A stretch of DNA of 59,549 nucleotides from Geomobilibacter sp964431365 (GTDB lineage Bacteria > Desulfobacterota > Desulfuromonadia > Geobacterales > DSM-12255), in the NCBI GenBank assembly GCA_964431365.1, contig CAYSJJ010000016.1, positions 1 through 59,549 of the forward strand, read 5' to 3'. Position numbers and translations under genes: made by a program. The notes beneath the pieces are model-generated. The model had not been told where the DNA came from. It was given only the letters and a program-made list of their open reading frames with translations, and did not search any database. Of this stretch, positions 9,374 through 17,800 are shown piece by piece. The stretch's first letter is position 1. Each line of letters starts with the position of its first letter.

Positions 9374-10606
9374 ATGCAGAAAACCTCTGAGCAGCAGGAC
9401 CCATGGTATGCCCAGCGTGAAAAGCTGATCGGGCTTGGCGAGCACTCCGTGCGGAAGACCTATTATCCCGAACTGCAGCAGAAACTCGATGAACTGGAGC
9501 GGTTCCGGGCCCTCCTGGATCAGAGCAACGACTGCATCTTCCTCATACAGGCGTCCGACTTCACCTTCATCGATGTCAACGAGTCGGCCTGCCGTCAGCT
9601 CTCCTCCCCACGCGAAGAGATCATCGCCCATCCGATCACGAAATTTTTCTCTGACGAGGCCGTGGAGAGGATTGCCACCCTGGTCTCCGCCGGTCCGGCG
9701 CAGGGGTGGGACCGCGACACGATCGTTACCCGACTCAGTAGCGGCTCCGGTGTCCAGTTCCCGGTGGAGATCACCATCCGGTTGGTCACCTTCAACAGAG
9801 CGCTGTACGGGGTCGCCGTTGCCCGCGACATCACCGAGCGGAATCGGGCCGAAAAGGTGCTCCTGGAAAACTCCAGGATGCTGCGTGAGATGGAGTTGGC
9901 CCGCCAGATACAGCTATCCCTCCTGCCGACCGCTCCGCCGGAACTCCCCGGGGTGAAGTTCGGCGGCTGCTGCGTTCCTGCCGCCCATGTGGGGGGTGAC
10001 TATTACGATTACTACCGGCGTGACAACGGAGTCGTGGACCTGGTCGTAGCCGACGTTTCGGGGCACAGCATCGGTGCGGCCCTGATGACGGCGGAGGTCA
10101 GGTCGGTCCTGCATGCCGAGGTTCACTCCTTCGGCAGCGCCGGCGCCATGCTCGGAGCACTGAACGACATCCTCTACGACGACCTGAACCAGGCCGGACT
10201 CTACCTCACCCTGTTCTACGTCAAGTACGATACCGCAACCCGTATCCTGACCTATGCCAACGCCGGTCATGTCCCGCCGCTCCTCTCCCGCAGAGCCGAG
10301 GCCGCCTGCCGTGAACTGGATGCAGAGGGGCTTCTGATAGGTGTCCGGAAGGAGGTGACGTTCGAGGAAGGAGTGATCCAACTGCAGAAAGGGGATCTTC
10401 TGATCCTCTACACCGACGGGGTGACAGAGGCCCAGAACGAAGCGGGTGACATGTTCGGGCGAACCAGACTGTGCGCCATCATGCACGCCATGCAACAGGA
10501 GCCGCCCCGGGCGATCATCGATGCCGTACTCCGGGAGGTTGCCGCGTTTACCGGCTCTTCCGTCCAGGAGGACGATGTGACGATGGTGGTGATGAAGGTG
10601 GAGTAG
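9374..10606 (+). CDS. PAS domain-SpoIIE-type serine phosphatase
   Basis: This 410-residue cytoplasmic signalling protein has an N-terminal segment (KTYYPELQQKLDELERF, about residues 28-45), a PAS domain to about 165, a short coiled linker (EMELARQIQLSLLP) and a C-terminal SpoIIE/PP2C phosphatase domain. The metal-binding motifs GGDYYDYY and VADVSGHSIGAAL and the late EDDVTMVVMK are present. Such proteins usually dephosphorylate an anti-sigma-factor antagonist. None is adjacent, so the target is unknown. The N-terminal segment recurs in the kinase at 31524-33146. The start at 9374 has AGAGGGG upstream; the longer in-frame extension to 9242 lacks support. Confidence 0.88.
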   Translation: MQKTSEQQDPWYAQREKLIGLGEHSVRKTYYPELQQKLDELERFRALLDQSNDCIFLIQASDFTFIDVNESACRQLSSPREEIIAHPITKFFSDEAVERIATLVSAGPAQGWDRDTIVTRLSSGSGVQFPVEITIRLVTFNRALYGVAVARDITERNRAEKVLLENSRMLREMELARQIQLSLLPTAPPELPGVKFGGCCVPAAHVGGDYYDYYRRDNGVVDLVVADVSGHSIGAALMTAEVRSVLHAEVHSFGSAGAMLGALNDILYDDLNQAGLYLTLFYVKYDTATRILTYANAGHVPPLLSRRAEAACRELDAEGLLIGVRKEVTFEEGVIQLQKGDLLILYTDGVTEAQNEAGDMFGRTRLCAIMHAMQQEPPRAIIDAVLREVAAFTGSSVQEDDVTMVVMKVE

Positions 10607-10622
10607 AGTGCTTTCGCGGCGG

Positions 10623-10712
10623 TCAATCCCGTTTTGTGAAAAGGGCCAGGAGTGCGGTCACTCCCCAGAGCAGGGAGATGACGATTATGAACAGTTCCAT
10701 TGCTGTTTCCAT
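10623..10712 (-). CDS. Possible 29-residue single-helix membrane protein
   Basis: A short open frame downstream of the IclR gene encodes METAMELFIIVISLL.., one hydrophobic helix followed by a positively charged end (FTKRD). It is a plausible small membrane protein, with a second possible start at 10700 preceded by a weak GGAA. It would be the last cistron of the mycofactocin operon and converges with the phosphatase gene. It is too short for certainty; no family is recognised. Confidence 0.35.
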   Translation of the reverse strand: METAMELFIIVISLLWGVTALLALFTKRD

Positions 10713-10762
10713 TGCGGTGGGGGAGATGTCAGCCGGGACGGGAATCGGGTTGCGGACGATCT

Positions 10763-11578
10763 TCAGGAGGCCCGGCGGATCGCGTCGTCACCACGCTGGA
10801 GCCTGGTGAAGCCGAGCTTGGCGGAGAGTTCGGCTCCCCCCTGCAGGGCCAGCGGGATCAGGGTCGTTTCCAGCCGTTCGGCGGTGAGCCGTTCGGCCGG
10901 ACCCGAGATGCTGAGGGCGCCGACGATCTGCCGGTTGTAGTCGAGCACCGGGACGGCTATACCCTTTACCCCGACTTCCAGTTCTTCGTCCTCGATGGCA
11001 TACCCCTGCAGTGAGACCTGGTGCAGTTCCTCCTGCAACACCGACAGGTTGGTGGTCGTGCGGCGGGTGAACGGCTGCAGCTCGCTGCTCCGGAAGAGGT
11101 ACAGCAGTTCCTCCCCCCCCATGAACGCGATCTGGGCCTTGCCGGCTGCCGTGCAGTGGAGCGGCTGCCTGGTGCCGATCCGGGGGACGACCCGCACCGG
11201 CAGCGCGGATTCGACACCGTCCAGGTAGTAGATATTCTGTTCCCTGATGATGGAGACGTAACAGGTCTCGCAGCAGAGGCGATTCAGCCGTTCCAGGATC
11301 GGTCGAGCCAGGCGCACGAAACCGGTCTGCCTGACCGTGGCCTGCCCCAGTTCGAAATTCCTGATTCCGAGCCGGTATTTGCCGGTCGCGTCGTTCTGTT
11401 CGATGTAGTTGCGGGCCTTCAGGGTGGCTACGAGACGGAAGATGTTATTCTTGTGCAGCTTGAGCCGGTTGCTCAGCTCGGTGAGGCCGAGCTCTTCGCC
11501 GCAGTCCCTGAACTCCTCCAGAAGATCGAGGGCGTGGGAGACGGTCTGCACGATGTACGGGGTCGTTTGCTCTTTCAT
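10763..11578 (-). CDS. IclR-family transcriptional regulator
   Basis: This 271-residue regulator has an N-terminal winged helix-turn-helix (LGLTELSNRLKLHKNNIFRL, about residues 30-50) and a C-terminal IclR effector domain with the patterns PLHCTAAGKA and IVGALSISGP. IclR proteins sense small carboxylates or aromatics and commonly control neighbouring catabolic genes. Its ATG overlaps the stop of the ThiF-like gene by four bases, so it is the downstream member of the aldehyde oxidoreductase/mycofactocin transcription unit and may autoregulate it. The effector is unknown; an alcohol- or aldehyde-derived acid is a reasonable guess. Confidence 0.88.
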   Translation of the reverse strand: MKEQTTPYIVQTVSHALDLLEEFRDCGEELGLTELSNRLKLHKNNIFRLVATLKARNYIEQNDATGKYRLGIRNFELGQATVRQTGFVRLARPILERLNRLCCETCYVSIIREQNIYYLDGVESALPVRVVPRIGTRQPLHCTAAGKAQIAFMGGEELLYLFRSSELQPFTRRTTTNLSVLQEELHQVSLQGYAIEDEELEVGVKGIAVPVLDYNRQIVGALSISGPAERLTAERLETTLIPLALQGGAELSAKLGFTRLQRGDDAIRRAS

Positions 11579-12417
11579 GATTGCCTACCTTCGCCCTCCG
11601 ACAGCGGTATGTCGTGAACTTCCATCGTCAGGAGGTCGATGGTCAGCTGACGGTTTCGCAGGAGTTCTCCCTGGCCCAGCAGCAGCTTGCAGACCTCGGC
11701 AACCTGCAGGCTCGCCACCACCGCCGGGGTAAACGAGGGGTTGCCGTACTGCTGCTCGATCCCCTTGCCGGCGCTCCAGGAGCGATAGATCTTCCGCAGG
11801 GTGCGGTCGCCGGGGAGCTGGGTGGCCACATGGCCGTACCAGCCGCCGATGGCCCCATGGACCAGGGGGATCCCCATGGCCGTGCAGATGTCGGCCAACT
11901 CCAGGCGGACCCCGATGTTGTCCAGAGCATCCACCACCACGCGGGCATCGCTCAACAGCTCCCAGCCATTGTCCGGAGAGAATGCCTTTTCGATCGGCAC
12001 GAGCTGGACTGCCGGGTTGATCTCGCCGACCCTGTGCGCCGCCGCAGCCACCTTGGCCTCGCCAAGCGACCAGGGGGTGGAGAGGAGCTGGCGGTTCAGG
12101 TTGTGCTCCTCGAAGGTGTCGGGGTCGATGGCCACTATCTTGCCGACCCCCAGCCGGGCCAGCTCTTCGATGACGTAGCCGCCGAGCCCGCCGCAGCCGA
12201 TTACCGCGACCCGGCTCCGGAGGAGTTCCAGCTGGCCGGCCGTGGATATCGTCTGGCGGTTGCGCTGGTAGCGGGCCGGCAGCAGGCCGGCTTCCAGGAT
12301 TGCCGCTTCGGTTGCCGCCAGGGTCAGGCCGAACCGTTCAGCGGCCTCCACCTGGCTTGCCCAGGAGACCAGGTCCCCGTCGGCGCGTCCGCGCAGGAAA
12401 GCGAGCAGCTTGGTCAT
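11575..12417 (-). CDS. ThiF/MoeB/HesA-family adenylyltransferase
   Basis: This 280-residue E1-like enzyme has an N-terminal helical extension of about 65 residues and then the nucleotide-binding loop VIGCGGLGGYVIEELARLG and DPDTFEEHNLNRQ. It should adenylate the C-terminal glycine of the MoaD-like protein encoded one base upstream, for sulfur transfer to molybdopterin. The paired CxxC zinc motifs of MoeB are not seen, so it belongs to the shorter HesA-like group found next to tungsten oxidoreductases. Its position after aor and moaD suggests dedicated tungstopterin assembly. Confidence 0.85.
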   Translation of the reverse strand: MTKLLAFLRGRADGDLVSWASQVEAAERFGLTLAATEAAILEAGLLPARYQRNRQTISTAGQLELLRSRVAVIGCGGLGGYVIEELARLGVGKIVAIDPDTFEEHNLNRQLLSTPWSLGEAKVAAAAHRVGEINPAVQLVPIEKAFSPDNGWELLSDARVVVDALDNIGVRLELADICTAMGIPLVHGAIGGWYGHVATQLPGDRTLRKIYRSWSAGKGIEQQYGNPSFTPAVVASLQVAEVCKLLLGQGELLRNRQLTIDLLTMEVHDIPLSEGEGRQS

Positions 12418-12418
12418 C

Positions 12419-12643
12419 TCACCCTCCTCCCAGCAGCGGGAAGAGGGCCAGGGTCTCCCCCTCGGACAATACGTGACCCGGCTTCACGTGGCGACTGTTG
12501 ACGAGCATGATCCCCAGTTCCTGTTCCTGCAGGTTCAGGTCCTCCGCGACCCGGCCGACGGTGGTCCCCTCCGGGTAGTCGCGCTCCTGTATGACGAAGC
12601 GGCCGGTCCGGAACGAGGCGAACAATTTGACGGTAATCTTCAT
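12419..12643 (-). CDS. MoaD/ThiS-like sulfur carrier protein
   Basis: This is a 74-residue beta-grasp protein starting MKITVKLFASF and ending LLGGG. The C-terminal diglycine needed for adenylation/thiocarboxylation is present, but with one extra Gly after GG. The middle carries the family pattern NSRHVKPGHVLSEGETLALFP. It is the small subunit of a molybdopterin synthase-type reaction and should be charged by the ThiF-like protein whose gene starts one base after its stop. The start is set by the match to the MoaD N-terminus and AGGAAG upstream. Confidence 0.88.
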   Translation of the reverse strand: MKITVKLFASFRTGRFVIQERDYPEGTTVGRVAEDLNLQEQELGIMLVNSRHVKPGHVLSEGETLALFPLLGGG

Positions 12644-12693
12644 GGCTCTTCCTTGACCTCCCTCCGGAAAGGATTCCACGGCCGGCTGAGAAT

Positions 12694-13338
12694 TCAAGAG
12701 CTGAAATGCACGGTAAGGGAGGCCATCACCTCGCCGGCCGGACCGGGCCTCTCCAGGAGCTCCCCCCTTGTTGCCGGGGAGCCGTTCAGGACCATCTCCG
12801 TGCACGATGCCCAGAACGGATCGTCCCGCCTGGCCAGAAACGCCTGCAGGGCCGTCTCCGGGAGGAAGATGCCGCGCCGGAGGAAACCGGGTCCCAGTTC
12901 GGTCAGCAGCAGGTTGAACAGCTTGATCCGCACCGCGCCGAACCCGGCAACGGCGTCCCCTTCACCGGCCCGGTAGGTGATCGCCCCCCGCATCGCCGCG
13001 TAGTATCCCCCCCGCCGCATAGTCGCCCCCACCAGCCCCGGCATGGCCGCCGACAGGGCGACCGTGGCCCCTTCCCGGACGATGGCGCTCTCCAGGTTGT
13101 CGATGGCCTTGCCGTTCAGGAAGATGGTGGTTATCCGCTCGGTCACGTACTCCCGGCCGAGGCCGAGCTCCTCGCAGAGGAGCGCATTCAGGCTGCATCC
13201 CACCGGGCAGAAGAGGGTGAACCCCTGCTGCAGGAGGGGAAAGAACTCGCCGAGCTCTCCCAGGGGGAGGGTCAACACCAGGTGGGCGGTGCCAGGGCCG
13301 GACTCCACACTCCGTTCGTCGGTCGATCGGTCCGGCAT
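12694..13338 (-). CDS. Conserved-looking protein of unknown function in the AOR unit
   Basis: This 214-residue cytoplasmic protein has no signal peptide or membrane helix. Visible features are a Cys-Pro-Val-Gly-Cys pair (FCPVGCSLNALL, about residue 43) and a glycine-rich stretch (AAMPGLVGATMRRGGYYAAM). I do not recognise a family. It lies between the tungsten aldehyde oxidoreductase and its MoaD/ThiF pair, so it may be a maturation factor or chaperone for that enzyme; this is inference from position. A perfect 15-bp hairpin separates it from aor. The start at 13338 has no strong ribosome-binding site. Confidence 0.7.
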   Translation of the reverse strand: MPDRSTDERSVESGPGTAHLVLTLPLGELGEFFPLLQQGFTLFCPVGCSLNALLCEELGLGREYVTERITTIFLNGKAIDNLESAIVREGATVALSAAMPGLVGATMRRGGYYAAMRGAITYRAGEGDAVAGFGAVRIKLFNLLLTELGPGFLRRGIFLPETALQAFLARRDDPFWASCTEMVLNGSPATRGELLERPGPAGEVMASLTVHFSS

Positions 13339-13351
13339 GTTCGGCCTCCTG

Positions 13352-13385
13352 TTCCCTTCAGGGGCGCGGACGCCCCTGAAGGGAA
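13352..13385 (-). other. Strong intercistronic hairpin between aor and the unknown gene
   Basis: TTCCCTTCAGGGGCG and CGCCCCTGAAGGGAA form a perfect 15-bp stem with loop CGGA. There is no U tract, so it is more likely an mRNA processing or stability element than a strong terminator. It could reduce expression of the downstream genes relative to aor. Confidence 0.7.
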
Positions 13386-13393
13386 GGCAATCG

Positions 13394-15130
13394 CTACCAG
13401 TTGAACACGTCGTCCAGCTCTTCGTCCTTCATCATGAAGGTCTGGTTGTGCGGCGCGATCGGCTCGGTGTAGAAGAAGCGGGGGAGCCGGTCGTGATGCT
13501 TGGTGAAGCCGGCCCGCGCGTTGAAGTCGCGCTCGGCCGAGAGGACCTTTTTCCCCAGGGCCACCACGTCGTCGCCGGTCATCTCGATGCCGTAGAAGGA
13601 GCCGAGCATGTCCAGGAGTGCCTGGAACGTTTCCGGCTGATCCATGATGGCAAAGGCGATGAAGAGGCACATGCCGGTGGAGTCGATGGCGGCCGTGGCG
13701 ATCTGCAGGTTCCGCGACAGTTCGATCTGCCCCTCGGTCTTCAGCGGGTCCACGTCTCCGCCGACCTTCAGGATGTTGGTGGCGATGGCGTAGCCGGCGG
13801 TATGGTCGGCCCCCATGGTGGTGGTCGCGTAGGTGACGCCGATCCCCTGGATCGCCCGCGGGTCGTAGGCAGGAAGCGCCTGGTCCTTGACCACCGGCAC
13901 CCGCTCCACACCGAAGACCTTGCCGGTGATGGCGGCGCCGCAGCCGAGCACACGACCGAGCGGCGTCCCCTTGCCGACCTCCTCCATCAGCCGGATCGCC
14001 CCTGCCTTGTCGCCGAACTCGATGATCCCGGCATCCATGGCCACGCCGATGGTGACCCCCATCTCGATGGTGTCGACTCCGATGTTGTCGTCCATGAAGT
14101 CGAGCCGGGCGATGGTGTCCAGGTCGTCGATGCCGCAGTGGCCGCCGTGTGACCAGACCGTCTCGTACTCCGGCTGCTTGGTCAGGTAGTGGCCGTCCTT
14201 GTCGTTGTAGATCCCCGAACACTGGATGACGCAGCCGCGATGGCAGCCGTGGGTGGCGGTCCCCCCCCGCTTCACCTCCAGTTCGGCCTGGGCCTCGCCG
14301 CTGATGTTGGCGGAGCCGGCGAACTGGCCGGTCTTGAAGTTGTAGGTCGGGTAGCCGCCGGCCTCGTTCAGGACGTTGGTCAGGACGTTGGTGCCGTAGG
14401 CCGGGAGCCCTTCGCCGGTGACCGGGTGCTTCCGCAGCCCCTCGACGAACTTCCGGTTGGCATCGCGGTACTTCTCCGGGTCCTTGGGCGCCCGCATCTT
14501 CATGCCGGCATCGTCGAGGATGATCGCCTTCACCCGCTTGGCGCCCATCACCGCGCCGACGCCGCCCCGGCCGCAGTGGCGGGTTGGACGCAGTTCCGGG
14601 TCGGTGCAGGCGATGGAGGCGGCCAGGAGCTTCCGCTCGCCGGCGGTGCCGATGGTGATGTAGGCGACCTTGTCGCCGTACTCGCCGCGGAGCTTCTCCA
14701 CCAGGGGATAGTTGTCAAGGAGCTTCAGGCTGTTGTCGACGACGACCTGTATCCCGTCCTTGTTGATGATGATCTTGTAGAGGTCGTCGCCTGCCGGCTT
14801 CCCTTCTAGGACCACCGCTGCATAGCCGATCCGCGCCAATACCTGGGCGGCCTGGCCGCCGGCGTTGGATTCCTTGATGGTACCGGTCAGCGGGCTCTTG
14901 CACCCCACCGACAGGCGGCCGGTCATGGAACCGGTGGTGCCGGAGAGCATCCCCGGGGCAAAGACCAGCTTGTTCTCGGCGCCCAGCGCGTGGCAGAGCG
15001 GGTGCACCTCTTTGGCGATGAAGAGCGAGGTCAGCGCCCTGCCGCCCAGGCCGGCATACTCGCCAACCTCTTCCAGCGTCACCTTGGGGCCGCCGGCAGC
15101 CCCCATGTCGATGCGTGCAATCTTGTCCAT
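13394..15130 (-). CDS. Tungsten-dependent aldehyde ferredoxin oxidoreductase
   Basis: This 578-residue enzyme is a member of the AOR family, which oxidises aldehydes to acids (or the reverse) with a tungsten bis-pterin cofactor and one [4Fe-4S] cluster. The N-terminal pterin domain has GTTGSMTGRLSVGCKSPLTG; the CGRGGVGAVMGAKRVKAI motif is near residue 190; cluster cysteines are in HGCHRGCVIQC (near 300) with a late Cys in DSTGMCL (near 495). The length is typical. It is preceded by a Moco/Tuco riboswitch and followed by MoaD- and ThiF-like genes, and it sits in the same strand and transcription unit as the mycofactocin genes. The electron acceptor (ferredoxin or an adjacent flavoprotein) is not proven. 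Confidence 0.92.
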   Translation of the reverse strand: MDKIARIDMGAAGGPKVTLEEVGEYAGLGGRALTSLFIAKEVHPLCHALGAENKLVFAPGMLSGTTGSMTGRLSVGCKSPLTGTIKESNAGGQAAQVLARIGYAAVVLEGKPAGDDLYKIIINKDGIQVVVDNSLKLLDNYPLVEKLRGEYGDKVAYITIGTAGERKLLAASIACTDPELRPTRHCGRGGVGAVMGAKRVKAIILDDAGMKMRAPKDPEKYRDANRKFVEGLRKHPVTGEGLPAYGTNVLTNVLNEAGGYPTYNFKTGQFAGSANISGEAQAELEVKRGGTATHGCHRGCVIQCSGIYNDKDGHYLTKQPEYETVWSHGGHCGIDDLDTIARLDFMDDNIGVDTIEMGVTIGVAMDAGIIEFGDKAGAIRLMEEVGKGTPLGRVLGCGAAITGKVFGVERVPVVKDQALPAYDPRAIQGIGVTYATTTMGADHTAGYAIATNILKVGGDVDPLKTEGQIELSRNLQIATAAIDSTGMCLFIAFAIMDQPETFQALLDMLGSFYGIEMTGDDVVALGKKVLSAERDFNARAGFTKHHDRLPRFFYTEPIAPHNQTFMMKDEELDDVFNW

Positions 15131-15180
15131 TCCTGTTCTCCTTCCCTTTGAGTGAATAATGTGGTGCAGACCACGTGAAA

Positions 15181-15275
15181 TCTCCTTTCCAAAAGGGAGG
15201 CCCTGCCGTTTCCGGCAAAACCCATTGGCCCTGCGCCGTGGGAAAGCTCCTGTAGGCGGTCAGGCTCGGAGTAAC
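15181..15275 (-). promoter_or_regulatory. Moco/Tuco (molybdenum/tungsten cofactor) riboswitch upstream of aor
   Basis: The minus-strand leader contains the conserved pieces of the Moco RNA motif in order: CTCCGAGCC (15271-15263), GCCTACAGGAGC, the GGTTTTGCCGGAAACGGC hairpin and AGGGCCTCCC, closing with AAAGGAG (15188-15182), which pairs with the starting CTCC as stem P1. The Tuco variant is associated with tungsten enzymes. A small hairpin GTGGTCTGCACCAC (about 15155-15170) and the AAGGAG ribosome-binding site of aor follow and may form the expression platform. It starts about 20 bases after the mftF stop, so it controls aor inside an operon. Recognition is by motif memory, not a covariance search. 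Confidence 0.82.
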
Positions 15276-15295
15276 CAAGTTTCCATATCCTACTG

Positions 15296-16729
15296 CTATG
15301 CGGATACCTCCATCTGGCTCATCAGCACGACCCGATAGCTGGCAAAGGTCCTGCGTGTCAGGCACCCCCAGAATACGCCGGCACCGTAGGCGATCTGCTC
15401 CAGGAGGTAGACGCCGGTGAAACGGACGAACCCCAGCTCCGGCTTCTTGATCGTGTGATCGACCTTTGCCGCGCAGAGGAGGACGCCCACCGGCACCGTC
15501 CAGAACCACGGGACAACGAAGGCGACGGCGATGAGGGGGAGGCTGTAGTACCGCACCAGGTGGTACGAAAGGTAGTAGACCAAGCTCCCCAGCGCCCGCA
15601 ACCGGCCGGCCAGCAGGGCCGGGAAGCCGATCGGGAGCCCCCGGCGGGCGAAGCGGAGCCGGACGATGAACCCGTCGATGGCAAGGATGCCGGCGGCGAT
15701 CGGGAGGGAGAGGCCGCCGGTGAACGGGGCCATCAGGCAGAGCGCCAGCAGCAGGGCGAGCAGGGGGGGGATGACCATCCGCTTGTGCCGGCGGGGGTGG
15801 AGCCGCTGCAGGATCCCCTCGGAGGTGCCGTAGTCGAAGCGCCGGGACATGAAGGAGCGGACGGAGCTCCGGTGTTCGTGCAGCACCCGGCCGGCAGGGA
15901 GATAGGCGATGGTCCACCCCTGGTCCCGCAGGCGCCAGGTCAGGTCCACGTCCTCCCCCACGTGCATGGTATCCTCGAAGCCGCCGACCCCCAGGAAGAG
16001 GGTCCGCCGCACCAGGAGGTTGCAGCTGGGGAGGTAGAAGGTGTCGTCACCGCTGTTCCCGCTCCGCTCGCGGGAGCCGAGGGAGAGGCTGGACATGACC
16101 GCCTCGTAACGGTCCACGGCCGACTCCGTGCACATGCCGTCCACCTCTCCCCCCACCGCGGCCATGTCGGGATCGTTGAAGGAGGGGAGGAGTTCGGCGA
16201 GCCAGCGGGGCGAGGCGGTGCAGTCAGAATCGATGAAGGCGAGGATGTCGCCGGTTGCCGCCCGGGCGCCGACGTTGCGGGCCGCCGCCGGCCCCCGGCC
16301 GGTGCCCCCCGACGCCACGACCTGGGCTCCCGACCGGCGGGCCACGCCAGCGGAGTCGTCGCTGCTGCCGTCGTCCACCACGATGACCTGCAGCTTTTCC
16401 CCCGGGTAGTCGAGCCGGGAAAGGGAGAAGAGGCAGCGCTGCAGTTCCTCGGCCCGGTCCTTGACCGGGATGACGATGCTGACGAAGGGGAGGTCGGCCG
16501 CCTGTGCGTCGCTCTCCCGGAGCCGCTCCATGAACCCCTTGGCGGCCAGCTGCTCCAGCACGGCGGCCTCGGCCTCGGTGCCGGCGGTCAGCGGCCCGGC
16601 CAGGCCCCGTTTGACCAGCGCCGTCAGCGATCGGTTCAGACGCAGGGCGCAGAGCGGGGCCTTGGCCACGAGGAAGCTCTCCCCGCTCCGTTCCACCAGT
16701 TCCACTTGCTGCGTCAGGCGGTAGATCAT
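15296..16729 (-). CDS. mftF: Mycofactocin biosynthesis glycosyltransferase MftF
   Basis: This 477-residue protein has a short N-terminal winged segment (MIYRLTQQVELVER), a GT-A family 2 glycosyltransferase domain (about 80-300) with VSIVIPVKDR, VDDGSSDDS and DSDCTASPRW, and the acceptor motif GEDVDLTWR. A C-terminal membrane-embedded region of several helices follows. This arrangement is that of MftF, which adds glucose units to the mycofactocin core. The ATG overlaps the upstream etfB stop by four bases. It acts at the inner membrane with a cytoplasmic active site. Confidence 0.87.
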   Translation of the reverse strand: MIYRLTQQVELVERSGESFLVAKAPLCALRLNRSLTALVKRGLAGPLTAGTEAEAAVLEQLAAKGFMERLRESDAQAADLPFVSIVIPVKDRAEELQRCLFSLSRLDYPGEKLQVIVVDDGSSDDSAGVARRSGAQVVASGGTGRGPAAARNVGARAATGDILAFIDSDCTASPRWLAELLPSFNDPDMAAVGGEVDGMCTESAVDRYEAVMSSLSLGSRERSGNSGDDTFYLPSCNLLVRRTLFLGVGGFEDTMHVGEDVDLTWRLRDQGWTIAYLPAGRVLHEHRSSVRSFMSRRFDYGTSEGILQRLHPRRHKRMVIPPLLALLLALCLMAPFTGGLSLPIAAGILAIDGFIVRLRFARRGLPIGFPALLAGRLRALGSLVYYLSYHLVRYYSLPLIAVAFVVPWFWTVPVGVLLCAAKVDHTIKKPELGFVRFTGVYLLEQIAYGAGVFWGCLTRRTFASYRVVLMSQMEVSA

Positions 16730-17625
16730 ACGGCACCAGCTCCTTCCGGCGTCAGCCCCTCTTCGCCGAGGATCCGCCAGATGCCCGCGGCCGCATCGTC
16801 GGCCGAGACGTAGTGCATCCTTCCCTCGCGGGCCTTGATGCCGCCCGACAGGAGCGAGAGGATCCGCTCGAACGCGGGAAGCGTCGGATCAGGGGTCACG
16901 ACCCGCACCGGATCGGGGCGCGGGACGCCGAACTCGGCCGTCGCGAGATAGGCGCCTGTCGAGCCGGCTTCCCAGAAGGGGAGGCCGAGGTCCGACAGCT
17001 CCCACTCCTCGATGGGGGCCACCAGGGATTTGACGACATCCTTGATGGATGGGTAGCGAGGCGTGCGCCCCTCCTCGAAGAGGACGGTACAGGGGAACGG
17101 CGCCGAGACCGTCTGTCTCGCTCCCCGGTCCGACTTCCGGAGCGCTTCGATCCGCTCCTTCTGCAGCGAGAGCGAGACCACGGCGGAAACACACGGGGAG
17201 CCGTTGGTGGCGGCGGCGAGGGCCGGCGCCGGGTCGTCCCCCCGGTCAGTCAGCCGGTTGCCGGTAAAGACGAGGTCGGGGGAGACGATGGAGGCGATCC
17301 TGGCGAGGAGCCGGGCGTCGGTCACCGGGTCCCCCCCGTCCAGGCCGTGGTCCCAGAAGCGGATGGCCCGGTCGGCCCCCATGGAGAGGGCGAGCCGGAG
17401 CGTGTCGTCGAGCCGCTCGGGACCGATGGTCAGCGCGGTCACCGTTGCGCCGATCGAATCTTTCAGCAGCAGCGCCTCCTCAAGGGCCGTGAGGTCGGCC
17501 GGATTCGGCACGCGGCGCAGCCCCCGGTCGCTGATGCCGGCGCCGCGGGTGATGACGCGGGCAGGCGGGCGGGGATCGCTGGTCTCCCGAAGGAGGACGA
17601 GTATGTGCAGGTTGTCGTAGCTCAT
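16726..17625 (-). CDS. Electron transfer flavoprotein beta-like subunit, mycofactocin-associated
   Basis: This 299-residue EtfB-like protein starts MSYDNLHILVLLRET, with NPADLTALEEALLLKD and the adenine-nucleotide region LSMGADRAIRFWD. It is longer than ordinary EtfB (about 255) and diverged in the C-terminal part. It should pair with the EtfA-like subunit at 19368-20372; their genes are separated by fixC and fixX. The start is set by AGAGGT before ATG 17625. It probably carries electrons from mycofactocin-linked dehydrogenases to FixC. The repeat element lies upstream, between it and fixX. Confidence 0.82.
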   Translation of the reverse strand: MSYDNLHILVLLRETSDPRPPARVITRGAGISDRGLRRVPNPADLTALEEALLLKDSIGATVTALTIGPERLDDTLRLALSMGADRAIRFWDHGLDGGDPVTDARLLARIASIVSPDLVFTGNRLTDRGDDPAPALAAATNGSPCVSAVVSLSLQKERIEALRKSDRGARQTVSAPFPCTVLFEEGRTPRYPSIKDVVKSLVAPIEEWELSDLGLPFWEAGSTGAYLATAEFGVPRPDPVRVVTPDPTLPAFERILSLLSGGIKAREGRMHYVSADDAAAGIWRILGEEGLTPEGAGAV

Positions 17626-17680
17626 GATTACCTCTGAATAAATCAGGTGGATCTGAGTTGCCCACCCTTGTGAAAAACCA

Positions 17681-17799
17681 GGTTGCTCAAAAATGGTCAG
17701 GTCGTCGCACCCGCAGCGAGCTCCGCGGAGGCGTAGCAGCGCTACGCCGCACAAGGGAGCGAGCGAGGACGGCGGCGAGATGGCCGTTTTTCAGCAACC
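17681..17799. repeat. Palindromic intergenic repeat family 1, copy 2 (inverted)
   Basis: This is a 119-bp element in the opposite orientation to copy 1 at 649-768, with ends GGTTGCTCAAAAA and TTTTTCAGCAACC and the central GCGTAGCAGCGCTACGC. It sits inside the mycofactocin operon between fixX (stop one base away) and etfB. A transcribed copy would form a long hairpin. Confidence 0.85.
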
Positions 17800-17800
17800 G

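Noticed and set aside
14715..15917. Minus-strand open frame crossing from mftF through the riboswitch into aor
   Set aside because: It is out of frame with both real genes, rich in Arg/Pro/Gly, and would destroy the conserved RNA element.
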